The translations under genes and the position numbers were made by a program. The notes below the pieces were generated by a model. That model did no database searches. It was not told the DNA's origin and saw nothing but the letters and a program-made list of their open reading frames with translations. From a virus, in IMG/VR virus record IMGVR_UViG_3300009537_000169, positions 1-24,311 of that record: a stretch of DNA of 24,311 bases. One strand, 5' to 3'. Position 1 is the first letter of the stretch, and each line of letters begins with the position of its first letter. Shown here piece by piece: positions 1 through 7,703 of this stretch.

Positions 1-815
1 ACTTCTTTGTGGCGCTGCATCATTGCATCTGCCACCGCTTCATGATTGTACGGCGTCAGATAGTATGAGTCAAGGTCAATATCCACTGACACATAATGCA
101 CATTCGGAATGAGCGGGTCATGCTGCTCTACTCGAAGCCGTGGGCGAAGTAGTGGTACTCCAATACCAAACATTTCTATGTCTCTAAAGCAAATGTCCCC
201 ACCGATATTCATGCCCAACCCAAGCACCAATTTTTGTGACGCAAGTTCTTCAATAAACTGATCAAATGGAAGGCGTCCTAAATTGATAGATACATCATTG
301 GAATACTTCTGTTGCAATACTATGATACATGCTCTTTGTGGGTATACTGTGCCCCTAAAGTAGAGTTTGTCTTTTAGAACAATCTTACTGCGATGTTGCT
401 GAATGGACTCGTAATTGAGCATCCCGAACTGCCAAATGGTTTCTGGATAATAGCCCGGTCTAATCAACTTTCTTTTGACAATCAATGTTTCGGGTATATC
501 TCTGTCCAACCGATAAGAGTTGTATTGACCGCAGGTTGCACCAGCGAAATCGTCAAGGTTGACAAATGGCATTATATCGGAACATACATCACCAAACTCA
601 GATACATGAAACTTACCAGTATCGGCGTTTTCAATGATTGATAACGAACCATGTGGAATTTGTATGTCACGATATTTACTAACCGACGCATCCGTTAGAT
701 TGAGTGTGACTTCGTGCTCTTTGCTTAGTTCTTCCACCAATCGGTGCGTCATCCCATTATCAAAACGATATTCCGGTAGCCCGTAGTGGTATGCGTAAAT
801 GTTAAATCGCTTCAT
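1..815 (-). CDS. Partial glycosyltransferase, CAP10/GT90-like (C-terminus cut by window edge)
   Basis: I translated this frame by hand: it is open from 815 to the window edge (about 271 residues), and the C-terminus lies outside. Three ATG codons in a row occur at 821-813. A GAGG site 7 bases before the third one makes 815 the best start (MKRFNIYAYH). Residues 151-156 (LYFRGT) and about 205-223, with an FRDIEMFGIGVPLL core followed by HDPLIPNVHYV, resemble the CAP10/GT90 glycosyltransferase pattern. In that family an RG motif is followed by an acidic-aromatic segment ending near a 'LIP..HYV' element. The gene follows the methyltransferase and belongs to the same sugar-transfer block. Family-level confidence is moderate, and donor and acceptor are unknown. 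A general GT-B enzyme is the main alternative. Confidence 0.65.
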   Translation of the reverse strand, partial: MKRFNIYAYHYGLPEYRFDNGMTHRLVEELSKEHEVTLNLTDASVSKYRDIQIPHGSLSIIENADTGKFHVSEFGDVCSDIMPFVNLDDFAGATCGQYNSYRLDRDIPETLIVKRKLIRPGYYPETIWQFGMLNYESIQQHRSKIVLKDKLYFRGTVYPQRACIIVLQQKYSNDVSINLGRLPFDQFIEELASQKLVLGLGMNIGGDICFRDIEMFGIGVPLLRPRLRVEQHDPLIPNVHYVSVDIDLDSYYLTPYNHEAVADAMMQRHKE

Positions 816-913
816 CATCATACCTCAAAATGATAAAATCACAGCCCATTTGAGATTATATTTGCTTTTATAGCTAATGGGCTCTCTGCATTCTGGACAT
901 TCTAGCCAAAAGT
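816..913. other. Intergenic gap with small inverted repeat
   Basis: This 98-base gap is one of the few non-coding spaces in the window. It holds an 8-bp inverted repeat, AGCCCATT at 843-850 and AATGGGCT at 876-883, with a 25-base AT-rich loop. On the minus strand the repeat is followed by GTGATTTTATC, not a clean T-run, so a terminator is possible but weak. The loop reads TATAAT on the minus strand with no good -35 partner. It may be an RNA processing or pausing structure upstream of the partial glycosyltransferase. Confidence 0.35.
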
Positions 914-1717
914 TCATGATATTCTTTTCCAACACCTATTGTGTCCCACTGCAAACAATTCTGTAAATCTACTATCTTTCATAATAGTGTTTTCAACTGC
1001 TTGAGTAACTTCCACAAGTCCTTTGGAATAATGCTCATTTCTGTTCTCTATCGATCCTATAGGAGCTACACTGGTAGCTTCTAGCGGAAGCGCCAAATTA
1101 CAACTTGCGTCATCAATAACCAATAGTCCACCCTTTTTTGTCATTTCTGCATAATGTTTAATGTCACTTATAACCGTGTCGTATTCGTGGCCACCGTCAA
1201 TATAAACCACATCAAACGGTGCCTCAAGACTCGTAGTATAGATGACTGCTTCATCCATTGAGTTTCCAACTATAAGCTTGAAATTATTCGTGGGTTGCTT
1301 AGCGAAGGAAAATGTCTTTGTAATATCTTGTTCAAAATCAGGCTTTTGCTCGCCTGGTTGGTCGCCCGGATGAGTTCCACTAAAACCGATTGTACTCAAT
1401 GGTGTGACACCGAATGTCTTTCCGCTGATTTCATGCCGCTTAGCAAATAAAGTCACCAAACAAGGAATCTGCCCTCTATATACACCAATTTCAAGAAATT
1501 TAAAGTCCTGTGGTAGTTGAGAAACAATGAGATTCCACATCCAATAAAACTGAGTTTCACCATAACCGTGCTTGTTGACCAAGACCCACTTTCTTAAGTT
1601 GATCAGCTCTGGGTCTTCTTCTATGCGGCGAAACATATCGTCCCGCACTGCTGTATGAAACTCTACCGTATCTTCATATGCGTCTACTAAACCTTGAAAT
1701 GTATCAAATGCTTTCAT
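914..1717 (-). CDS. Class I SAM-dependent methyltransferase (Methyltransf_24 type)
   Basis: This 267-residue protein starts with an ATG directly after the TAA of the GT7-like gene (GGATAAATG). Residues 73-83 (KFLEIGVYRGQ) form the glycine-rich SAM-binding motif I. VVYIDGGHEYD at 170-180 and GGLLVIDDAS at 196-205 are the motifs typical of Methyltransf_24 and related sugar or small-molecule O-methyltransferases. The first 70 residues are mostly helical and poorly conserved. It sits inside a run of glycosyltransferases, so methylation of a sugar or glycan is the natural inference. The substrate cannot be read from sequence. The fold is clear. Confidence 0.8.
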   Translation of the reverse strand: MKAFDTFQGLVDAYEDTVEFHTAVRDDMFRRIEEDPELINLRKWVLVNKHGYGETQFYWMWNLIVSQLPQDFKFLEIGVYRGQIPCLVTLFAKRHEISGKTFGVTPLSTIGFSGTHPGDQPGEQKPDFEQDITKTFSFAKQPTNNFKLIVGNSMDEAVIYTTSLEAPFDVVYIDGGHEYDTVISDIKHYAEMTKKGGLLVIDDASCNLALPLEATSVAPIGSIENRNEHYSKGLVEVTQAVENTIMKDSRFTELFAVGHNRCWKRIS

Positions 1718-2455
1718 TTATCCATTATCCATCTCAATTTGGTAGTTTGTGCTCTTGACCCAAAATACATTCTCTTGCTCTTCCACTTCAAACTTCTCTG
1801 TGGTGGCATAAAGATTCTTATATCCAATGTGTTTGTATCGGCCAGCTTCATGTAAGAGTTGACGCCCTTTTACAAAGTCCATATAGCGGTCAGGCTCGTC
1901 AGGACCTGGGCAACTGTCTTTATGATACAACACATAGAAGGTGCCCACTTCATTTCTGACCACGGGAAGGTTAGCCCATTTGATGCGCTCGCGTATATCT
2001 TCGTCTTCATTGCCCCAACCCACATACATCGGATTGAAACCATTGACCGCTTCAAAATGCTCCCGCGTCATGCAAATGATGCCGCCGTAAAAGTTGGGGT
2101 CAACTTCCCTTTCAAACTCACGATAGCCGGCCGGCGTGTCCCAATAGTCACGGCGTTCGTCCATTGTTTCGTTCAGGAAGATGCCTTTTTTAGCGGGCAA
2201 CACTACCTTGTCGGTCACTTCGTAGCTCACATCAGCTGTGGGTAGCCAGTCAACCTGATGAAAGATGAGCTTATCGCCCCTAGAATATGTGAACCCAACA
2301 TTTTCTACGCACGCAATGCGGAAGTTGTCGTCGTCGTCTTGCTCCGATATGATGATTTCGTAGTCTTTCCCACGGAACAGCACTTGCAACCTTGGCAACA
2401 ACACTTCAAGTTGCTCTCGCCTATCTCTATAAGGAATGATTATGCTATACTCCAT
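1718..2455 (-). CDS. GT7 family (beta-1,4-galactosyltransferase-like) glycosyltransferase
   Basis: This 245-residue GT-A enzyme opens with SIIIPYRDRREQL, the N-terminal signature of beta-1,4-galactosyltransferases. Residues 64-78 (IFHQVDWLPTADVSY) align with the metal-binding DVD segment of that family. FYGGIICMTREHFEAVNGF at 122-140, followed by GWGNEDEDI at 146-154, matches the GT7 C-terminal motif (GGxxxxxxxxFxxxNGFxxxxxGWGxEDxD). The protein is shorter than animal enzymes because it lacks their membrane anchor and stem. The start overlaps the upstream gene by 11 bases, with AGGA 8-9 bases before the ATG. It probably transfers galactose or N-acetylgalactosamine from a UDP donor onto a phage or host glycan. 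The family is clear, but the sugar is inferred. Confidence 0.8.
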   Translation of the reverse strand: MEYSIIIPYRDRREQLEVLLPRLQVLFRGKDYEIIISEQDDDDNFRIACVENVGFTYSRGDKLIFHQVDWLPTADVSYEVTDKVVLPAKKGIFLNETMDERRDYWDTPAGYREFEREVDPNFYGGIICMTREHFEAVNGFNPMYVGWGNEDEDIRERIKWANLPVVRNEVGTFYVLYHKDSCPGPDEPDRYMDFVKGRQLLHEAGRYKHIGYKNLYATTEKFEVEEQENVFWVKSTNYQIEMDNG

Positions 2456-3305
2456 AGCGCTTTCCTACCGCTGATTTCAACTCTGGAATACGGTCATATT
2501 GATGAACTATAGTGAACGGCTCTTCGTTGCGTGTATAGCAAAGTCCGTTTTTGATATATGGTAATGGTTCTACAAAAGTTTCTTGTAATTGCGGACTTGA
2601 GAATGCAGAATGACACTGGCATGCCCACGGCGTATTGTGAGTCATTGTTATGGCTTTGTCTCTATAGGCCGTTTCCAGCAACAGGTTATAGACTGCCTGG
2701 TCACCAGCAACTTGTTTATTGTGCTTACAAGCAAAGAAGATGTTGAGAAACAAATCAGCTGCCACATGTCCCCGAACAGCGATGACGCCGGCGTTGTGGA
2801 TGACCGCGTTACGCATCCTGTAGCCCCACACGATTGGTCCGTGAGCGTGCTGCTGGTCGCCTGCGTTCCACGGTTCGTTTCTGTAAAGCTGGCCCTCACT
2901 GGATGCTAAAATAGTTGCGGCCGTCGGCTCCGACTCCCATATCTCTAAGAACTCATTTGGGTTCTTTTGGAACACCACATCACGAAGATCGGTAGAAATA
3001 ACCCAATCATAAGTTGTGGGTCTCTGCATCAGATACCACGCCATATGGAAAAAGCGATTTCTGTTTACCGTCGTCTTGTGATGTGGTTGCTCTTGGTGAT
3101 TGATAGGCTGACCATTATAATCTTGCTCCGCTGGTAGCAAATCAATGTTCAACTCTTTAGAAAAGGCAGAAAAGTTAGGGTCATTTACTCTATAGGTAAT
3201 GACCGCAGCTTCTCCATCATAGCCTGACTCTCTAAGAGACACTGCCCAAGTTCTTGCATCATCCCACCCCAATAAATCAACAGAGCTGATTAGTAAGTTT
3301 TTCAT
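2445..3305 (-). CDS. GT-A fold nucleotide-sugar transferase (GT8-like)
   Basis: The start is MKNLLISSVD at 3305, whose ATGA overlaps the stop of the preceding gene; a longer frame reaching 3356 would run far into that gene. The product has 286 residues. VISTDLRDVVFQ at 102-113 carries a DxxD metal-site candidate in the position expected of GT8-like and related enzymes. NAGVIAVRG at 171-179 and GDQAVYN at 201-207 are the downstream elements found in such transferases (NAG strand, then DQ). The central H-rich stretch (residues 60-90) is unusual. It works inside the same block as the GT7-like enzyme and the methyltransferase. Substrate unknown. Confidence 0.65.
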   Translation of the reverse strand: MKNLLISSVDLLGWDDARTWAVSLRESGYDGEAAVITYRVNDPNFSAFSKELNIDLLPAEQDYNGQPINHQEQPHHKTTVNRNRFFHMAWYLMQRPTTYDWVISTDLRDVVFQKNPNEFLEIWESEPTAATILASSEGQLYRNEPWNAGDQQHAHGPIVWGYRMRNAVIHNAGVIAVRGHVAADLFLNIFFACKHNKQVAGDQAVYNLLLETAYRDKAITMTHNTPWACQCHSAFSSPQLQETFVEPLPYIKNGLCYTRNEEPFTIVHQYDRIPELKSAVGKRYGV

Positions 3306-4051
3306 AAAACCATCTCCCAATTTGTAATAGCTGTCCCATGTAAGTGTGCTGCCCATTCTGGCATTGCGTGCGTTGACTTAGTTGGAATGGGCTGAATGAG
3401 TGCTCTTCCTTTTTGACGCAATTCTAAGAAAATGTTCATGTCAAATGGATAAGTTCCTTCTGTATATTTTCTCCAAATGTCAGCGTCTTCTTGTAAGATT
3501 GACACATGCGATGCGAATGTCATGGTGGTGCTGTTAGTCAGCATCCAATAAGAGCTATCTGTGACGAACACTTTAGTAGCTTCTGCTCCATCTTCATCTA
3601 TGAGAGGGTTTCCTCCTTTGGAAGCTGGGATATACTTGTCGGGGTGGTTGTATAAAGTGACATACGGCGATCGTTCCAATCCCTCAGCCAAGGCGGATCT
3701 TGATCCTGGAAGGTGGATGTAGTCGTCTTCAGCGAAGTAGACTTTCTCGTTTCCGTCGAGTTCCAAAGCTTTCTCAAAAACCAATCGGAAGGACGCTGCG
3801 CTACTTCCTGTGGAAGACCTATGCAAATCAATTCTGTAATGCCGATCCCCATCAGAAAGCCGATTATACCATAAAACAAGATTGTTGAATTTTTCATACG
3901 TTTCGTCCCTCACATTATCTAATAGTAGTAACATACTATCTTCGGGAGAACAAAACTCTCGCAGAAAGTTGTTGAGGCAACCTTCTTTGGTTGCCTTCTC
4001 AAATCTAACCCTAGGATAACTGCCGTCACTTAGTCTGTAAAATATTTGCAT
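3302..4051 (-). CDS. GT-A type glycosyltransferase
   Basis: This 249-residue protein contains KVYFAEDDYIHLPG at 103-116, an acidic EDD metal-binding motif on a hydrophobic strand as in GT-A transferases. VTLYNHPDKY follows at 131-140. The N-terminal MQIFYRLSDGSYPRVRFEKATKE resembles enzymes that begin with a donor-handling strand. The C-terminal half (DSSYWMLTNSTTMTF, then STHAMPEWAAHLHG) carries two histidines that could complete the metal or acceptor site. The start overlaps the preceding gene by 26 bases without a strong SD, so translational coupling is likely. Fold confidence is good; family and substrate are not resolved. Confidence 0.65.
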   Translation of the reverse strand: MQIFYRLSDGSYPRVRFEKATKEGCLNNFLREFCSPEDSMLLLLDNVRDETYEKFNNLVLWYNRLSDGDRHYRIDLHRSSTGSSAASFRLVFEKALELDGNEKVYFAEDDYIHLPGSRSALAEGLERSPYVTLYNHPDKYIPASKGGNPLIDEDGAEATKVFVTDSSYWMLTNSTTMTFASHVSILQEDADIWRKYTEGTYPFDMNIFLELRQKGRALIQPIPTKSTHAMPEWAAHLHGTAITNWEMVL

Positions 4052-4505
4052 CGAGCACTACCGGGGTTACAGGTTCATTTTCCATTCCTGGTTCATCTAA
4101 CTCGTCGGGCTCTCTACTTGTATCGTAAGTGACAACTTTGACATTGCTGAGTTTTCCTCTGTCATAAGTGCGATATGAGTCCCACTTCTTTATCCATGGC
4201 TTGTCTATATACAACTTGTAAAATTGCTCAGCAGTCATCGAACTTTTCACATCAAACAATGGTAACAACATCCTGCGCGGTAAAAATCGTATGTCAAGAC
4301 CATGCATCTTTCCTTTCCAAAGAGGGTGAGTAATGAATACCCAACGCTCTTCGCCCTTGTAGATAAATGTAATGACTTGACCGCGTTCAAAATCGCTCCC
4401 ATATGGCTTCAGTTTAGTGTCCATGAAGTGTGGGGAGTGCTGAGTGCGGTAGTCATGAAGTTTCCGACTTTCTCTCTGTTTGCTGGGCTTGCTTTCTTTA
4501 GCCAT
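4026..4505 (-). CDS. Phage protein of unknown function
   Basis: This 159-residue protein is not recognised. The N-terminal 30 residues are basic and lysine/serine-rich (AKESKPSKQRESRKLHDYR). Residues 35-85 look like a compact beta domain (QVITFIYKGEERWVFITHPLWKGKMHGLDIRFLPRR), similar in character to SH3-like or PRC-like modules. The C-terminal 35 residues are acidic. Its start overlaps the end of the GC-rich glycosyltransferase gene by 8 bases. The strong charge polarity suggests a nucleic-acid or protein-binding role, but that is inference only. Confidence 0.6.
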   Translation of the reverse strand: MAKESKPSKQRESRKLHDYRTQHSPHFMDTKLKPYGSDFERGQVITFIYKGEERWVFITHPLWKGKMHGLDIRFLPRRMLLPLFDVKSSMTAEQFYKLYIDKPWIKKWDSYRTYDRGKLSNVKVVTYDTSREPDELDEPGMENEPVTPVVLDANILQTK

Positions 4506-5964
4506 CTACTTGTTTACCCTCCTGAGCGATTGCTCCGGCGGAGGTGTCTTCGTCGTGAGCAGCTGCCTTCGCGCCGACGGCTGCTTCGGCCTCGGCTCCT
4601 TCGGGCGCGTCCATGCCGTGCTGCTCCGCACCAGGGGCCACTGGCGGCTTCTTGAGCGTGAGCTTGCTGAGCTTCGGGAGTGACGGCAGCTTGAGCTCCA
4701 CCTTGTCAGGAATGTAGAACTCAGGAATGTAGCGGCTGAACAGCTCGTCGGTCTCTCGCTGGATCTGCTCGAACGAGAAGCGCTCTGCGTTCCGGCGGCC
4801 GAGCTCCGCTCCGCGTTGGATAAACTGCGAGTAGTTCTTCCAAATGTGGTGAAGATAGTTTCCAGCCATTTGGTAATCAACCTGAAACCATCGAGTTCCC
4901 TTGTTGATCATGCCTTCCCACACCGCTGACTCGTGCACTTCCTCCAGCTGGCCGGGAAGCAGAACCGCTTCCTCCGCGGTCAGAAAGTCCATGTGGCCAG
5001 ACCAACCCGACACGATGACAGGTTTGCCAGTGACGCACGCTTCCAGGAGCGGGCGTCCGAAGCCCTCTCCCTTGGTGAACGACACGAACGCCTTCACTCT
5101 CGGGTGGTTGTTGAGGCTGTTCATTTCTTGGTCAGTTAGATGACCATGTAGCAGATATATGTTAGGAAGATTCTTGCCATTTACAAATGCTCTGACCGTA
5201 TCAATCTTTTTGAGCATTTCTTCGCGATCAAGCACAGAGAAGCCGGCCCCGCTTGTCTTGAGAATAAGTGCCGGACGCCTTTTCTTTGGGACCTGGCGAA
5301 ATACTTCCAGGAACACTTTGATCAACATTCCAACATCCTTGCGGTCGGCACCAATATGTCCGCTCAACCAATGACCAACAAACAGGAAACAAAAATTCTC
5401 TTTGATTTCTTTCATTGCCTTTTCTACCGACGGCAATATTTCTGTCTTTGGAATTTTACGGAAAATGTTCGGATCAATGCAATTGTGCAACACTTCAACC
5501 GGTTTTTCGTTTCGTAGTCTCCCAATAATGTTACCTTGTTGGTCTTTCTTGTCAAATATTGTGCCGGACAGCACCTTCTTAGAGTGTTCGGAAATGGTGA
5601 AAGTTACATCCATTTTGTTCATGCCTTCGGTCCACTTCGGGTCACATGCAGTTGTCTCGATGCCAGCAGTGATGCCTATGTTGAATTTGCCAAGAGGCTG
5701 AAACTCATTAGGTACCGTGATACTGACGAAAATTTCGGGTTGCCTTGGTAAGTTATTCTGCATAATGGTTCTATGCACAATAGGAACATCACGCGGGTCA
5801 TCACTGGTGAGCGCATTCATTGGCGTTTGTCCCCACGGGCAGGACCAAATCTTTACGTCCCACTTGTCAATATTGATAAGGTGACGGCAAATATCTCTTG
5901 CCATGTCTCCATATCCACTTCGAGTTCCAACAGGAGCTCGAATAAGCATTAGCGGTTTACCCAT
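4498..5964 (-). CDS. GT-B glycosyltransferase, family 4 type, with disordered tail
   Basis: This 488-residue protein has a GT-B layout. The N-domain starts with LMLIRAPVGTRSGYGDMAR. TFTISEHSKKV lies at 121-131, the C-domain strand FLFVGHW at 193-199, and the catalytic E-x7-E at 300-308 (EGFGRPLLE). Together these match GT4 retaining glycosyltransferases. Residues about 424-488 form a Pro/Ala/Glu-rich tail unlike anything else in the window, and the matching DNA (about 4500-4700) is strikingly GC-rich. The ATG shares one base with the TAA of the upstream GT4 gene. It probably adds a sugar to a glycan; donor unknown. The tail may be a linker or docking segment, or acquired sequence. Confidence 0.8.
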   Translation of the reverse strand: MGKPLMLIRAPVGTRSGYGDMARDICRHLINIDKWDVKIWSCPWGQTPMNALTSDDPRDVPIVHRTIMQNNLPRQPEIFVSITVPNEFQPLGKFNIGITAGIETTACDPKWTEGMNKMDVTFTISEHSKKVLSGTIFDKKDQQGNIIGRLRNEKPVEVLHNCIDPNIFRKIPKTEILPSVEKAMKEIKENFCFLFVGHWLSGHIGADRKDVGMLIKVFLEVFRQVPKKRRPALILKTSGAGFSVLDREEMLKKIDTVRAFVNGKNLPNIYLLHGHLTDQEMNSLNNHPRVKAFVSFTKGEGFGRPLLEACVTGKPVIVSGWSGHMDFLTAEEAVLLPGQLEEVHESAVWEGMINKGTRWFQVDYQMAGNYLHHIWKNYSQFIQRGAELGRRNAERFSFEQIQRETDELFSRYIPEFYIPDKVELKLPSLPKLSKLTLKKPPVAPGAEQHGMDAPEGAEAEAAVGAKAAAHDEDTSAGAIAQEGKQVDG

Positions 5965-7319
5965 TACGATTTCTCCATAACAAATCTTGGTGGCCTGTTA
6001 GTCTTATCTTCCCATTTCTCTAATGCAACATCCATTCCATTGATGAAACATTGACCCATGTTGGCTGCTGTGAATCCTTCTTCAATCGCGTACTTACGGC
6101 CCAGCGCTCCGCGTCTGTTCCGTTCTTCGGGAGTCATCTTGTAAAACTCCAAGAGCTTGTCTCCTGCAGTTTTCCAATCACACCGGTCATCAAAAATATA
6201 AGGTGTCTGTGGTGAACCAATCAGCCCGCGTTGTGCGGGAAAAACCGGCAGCACCCACTCACCATGTTTAGTATACTTCTTGACCGCGTTAGTTCCAAAG
6301 TCAGGACCGAAGTGCTTGTCGGGATCAAGATAGACGCCGCTCTTTGTCATGAAACCACACTGGTCTTGCAATCCGCCTGTTACATTGACTACAATCGGGG
6401 TCTCGGCCAAGATTGACTCAAGTGTGCTAATACCGAACCCTTCATTAGATGCAATGTTGATTGTCACATCACCAATGTTATAGAGTAGATTGAGCTGACG
6501 GGGCGCCAATCTATCAGTTGAAAATATCACCTTTATATCTGCTGCGCAATCGCGGATGACCGTGGGCAAATCCGTACCGTTCTCGTCCACAGGCTGCGTG
6601 TGCATGACTAGGCGGCAACGGCTTGCTTGCACGGGAGTAAGTTGCTGCGTGAAGTGCTGGAAAGCCAATATCACATCACCAGGCATCTTGCGTCGTATGT
6701 TGCGGTTATTCCAAAAAACCACAAAGTCTACTTGGTCGTGGCCGAACATTTTCTTTCGCATCTCCACCATTTCCCTCAGTTCCTCCTTAGAGGCAACTTT
6801 CCGAAAAAAATTCTCGTCCATTCCATGAGGAACGTAGCTGATGCGCCAGTCTTCTACTTTACCTTTGTCTTTCCCGTTCTGCCACACTTGTTTGACAATG
6901 TTGTAGGTTTGCTTAGAAATACAACCAATCCAATCACACGACCGATAATAGTTCTGGTTGTATTTCGGATACGGCGTGTCATCCCAAATATGGTAGAAGA
7001 ATATCGGACAATGCTCACGAAGTTCATTCTCCATCTGATATAACCATATCCAAAATCGGGGATCGGTAAAATGAAGGATCGCGTCAGGTTTCTCGTTCAT
7101 TAACAAGTAACGGACTATTTCGGGATTTCCATAGCCTGTGAACGGATAGACGCGAACCTTTGCGTCGGTCAATCCTGTTTCTTGGTTAACCGCATCCGAC
7201 ATGTCGTAGAGCTTCCCTTGTTCGGGATGCTTGACTGCTGCGGCGAGCTGGACCCAGTTGTATCTGTGCGCGGTTTTGCAAACGATCTCTTTGCTCATTA
7301 CACCGACGCCTGAAGTCAT
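5964..7319 (-). CDS. GT-B glycosyltransferase, family 4 type, N-terminus displaced by frameshift
   Basis: The open frame gives 451 residues from an ATG at 7319 (MTSGVGVMSKEIV). Strand DAILHFTDPRFW (79-90), IWDDTPYPKYN (111-121), SYVPHGMDENFF (161-172) and the E-x7-E at 293-301 (EGFGISTLE) identify a GT4-type enzyme. In this family the TSGVG loop is preceded by a first beta strand with a dipeptide of acids. That strand is missing here but is encoded just upstream in another frame (7329-7461, ILLLSDDMR). The 7319 ATG has no SD. So the gene is either frameshifted, recoded, or mis-sequenced by one or a few bases. If it is truly truncated, the Rossmann N-domain lacks strand 1 and activity is doubtful. 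Confidence 0.75.
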   Translation of the reverse strand: MTSGVGVMSKEIVCKTAHRYNWVQLAAAVKHPEQGKLYDMSDAVNQETGLTDAKVRVYPFTGYGNPEIVRYLLMNEKPDAILHFTDPRFWIWLYQMENELREHCPIFFYHIWDDTPYPKYNQNYYRSCDWIGCISKQTYNIVKQVWQNGKDKGKVEDWRISYVPHGMDENFFRKVASKEELREMVEMRKKMFGHDQVDFVVFWNNRNIRRKMPGDVILAFQHFTQQLTPVQASRCRLVMHTQPVDENGTDLPTVIRDCAADIKVIFSTDRLAPRQLNLLYNIGDVTINIASNEGFGISTLESILAETPIVVNVTGGLQDQCGFMTKSGVYLDPDKHFGPDFGTNAVKKYTKHGEWVLPVFPAQRGLIGSPQTPYIFDDRCDWKTAGDKLLEFYKMTPEERNRRGALGRKYAIEEGFTAANMGQCFINGMDVALEKWEDKTNRPPRFVMEKS

Positions 7320-7326
7320 ATGGTAG

Positions 7327-7418
7327 TCAGCGCATGTCGTCTGATAGCAGTAGGATAGTTTTCCGCTGTTCTCTCGGAATCCATCCAGGCTTCTGCGTAT
7401 CAGGGCGACATGCGCTGA
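7327..7418. repeat. Perfect 13-bp inverted repeat spanning the frameshift point
   Basis: TCAGCGCATGTCG at 7327-7339 and its exact reverse complement at 7406-7418 can pair. Further pairs extend inward with wobble pairs and one bulged base, leaving a loop of about 50 bases. On the minus-strand RNA the 3' arm ends exactly on the TGA that closes the N-terminal fragment. An AGGAGG (7422-7427) lies just before the 5' arm. It is not followed by a T-run, so it does not look like a terminator. Confidence 0.75.
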
Positions 7419-7461
7419 TAACCTCCTGTGCTTTAGTGTTAGTGATTTTGGTGTTAGTCAT
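7327..7461 (-). CDS. N-terminal fragment of the GT4 glycosyltransferase (44 codons)
   Basis: I found this 44-residue frame by hand. It begins at 7461 with a GGAGGG site 10 bases upstream (7472-7477) and ends at a TGA at 7329-7327. Its last residues, KTILLLSDDMR, read as the first beta strand of a GT4-type N-domain. The following gene starts with MTSGVGVMSKEIV, which should directly follow that strand. Skipping one base at the CGC-TGA-C junction would join the frames as SDDMR-DYH-MTSGVG. The residues before the strand (MTNTKITNTKAQ) contain a short internal duplication. It could instead be a leader peptide, but the strand match makes that less likely. Confidence 0.6.
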   Translation of the reverse strand: MTNTKITNTKAQEVISACRPDTQKPGWIPREQRKTILLLSDDMR

Positions 7462-7480
7462 TTATTTTCCGCCCTCCACA

Positions 7481-7696
7481 TTATTTCAATATTTCAATTC
7501 CATCAATTTCAACTTCTTCGGGAGCAAATCCTTCTCCAACCAAAACAGGACCAAAGTCATTGGTTGGGCGCTTCTGCCCAACGTAACTTACAAAAATGAT
7601 AATATTTTCTCCTTCAACTACAATTGAGTGTAGCTTTCCTTTTCTTTTTTTGGTTGTAATATCAATGTCTCTTTTCAAAAATCTAATTATGGTCAT
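7481..7696 (-). CDS. Small phage protein of unknown function
   Basis: This 71-residue protein is not recognised. I chose the ATG at 7696 (MTIIRFLKRD) because GAGG lies 5 bases upstream; an earlier ATG at 7714 has no such site and would overlap the RHH gene. The N-half is basic (KRDIDITTKKRKGKLH) and followed by hydrophobic strands (SIVVEGENIIIFVSYVG). The C-terminus is acidic (EEVEIDGIEILK). It follows the ribbon-helix-helix gene by 7 bases, so they are probably co-transcribed. No function can be assigned. Confidence 0.55.
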   Translation of the reverse strand: MTIIRFLKRDIDITTKKRKGKLHSIVVEGENIIIFVSYVGQKRPTNDFGPVLVGEGFAPEEVEIDGIEILK

Positions 7697-7703
7697 CGGG
7701 ACC

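Noticed and set aside
393-641. Plus-strand open frame of 82 codons near the left edge
   Set aside because: The minus strand here encodes the partial glycosyltransferase with a continuous frame from 815 to the window edge.
7327-7418. Rho-independent terminator at the 13-bp inverted repeat
   Set aside because: The loop is about 50 bases, there is no T-run on either side, and the repeat lies inside a reading frame.
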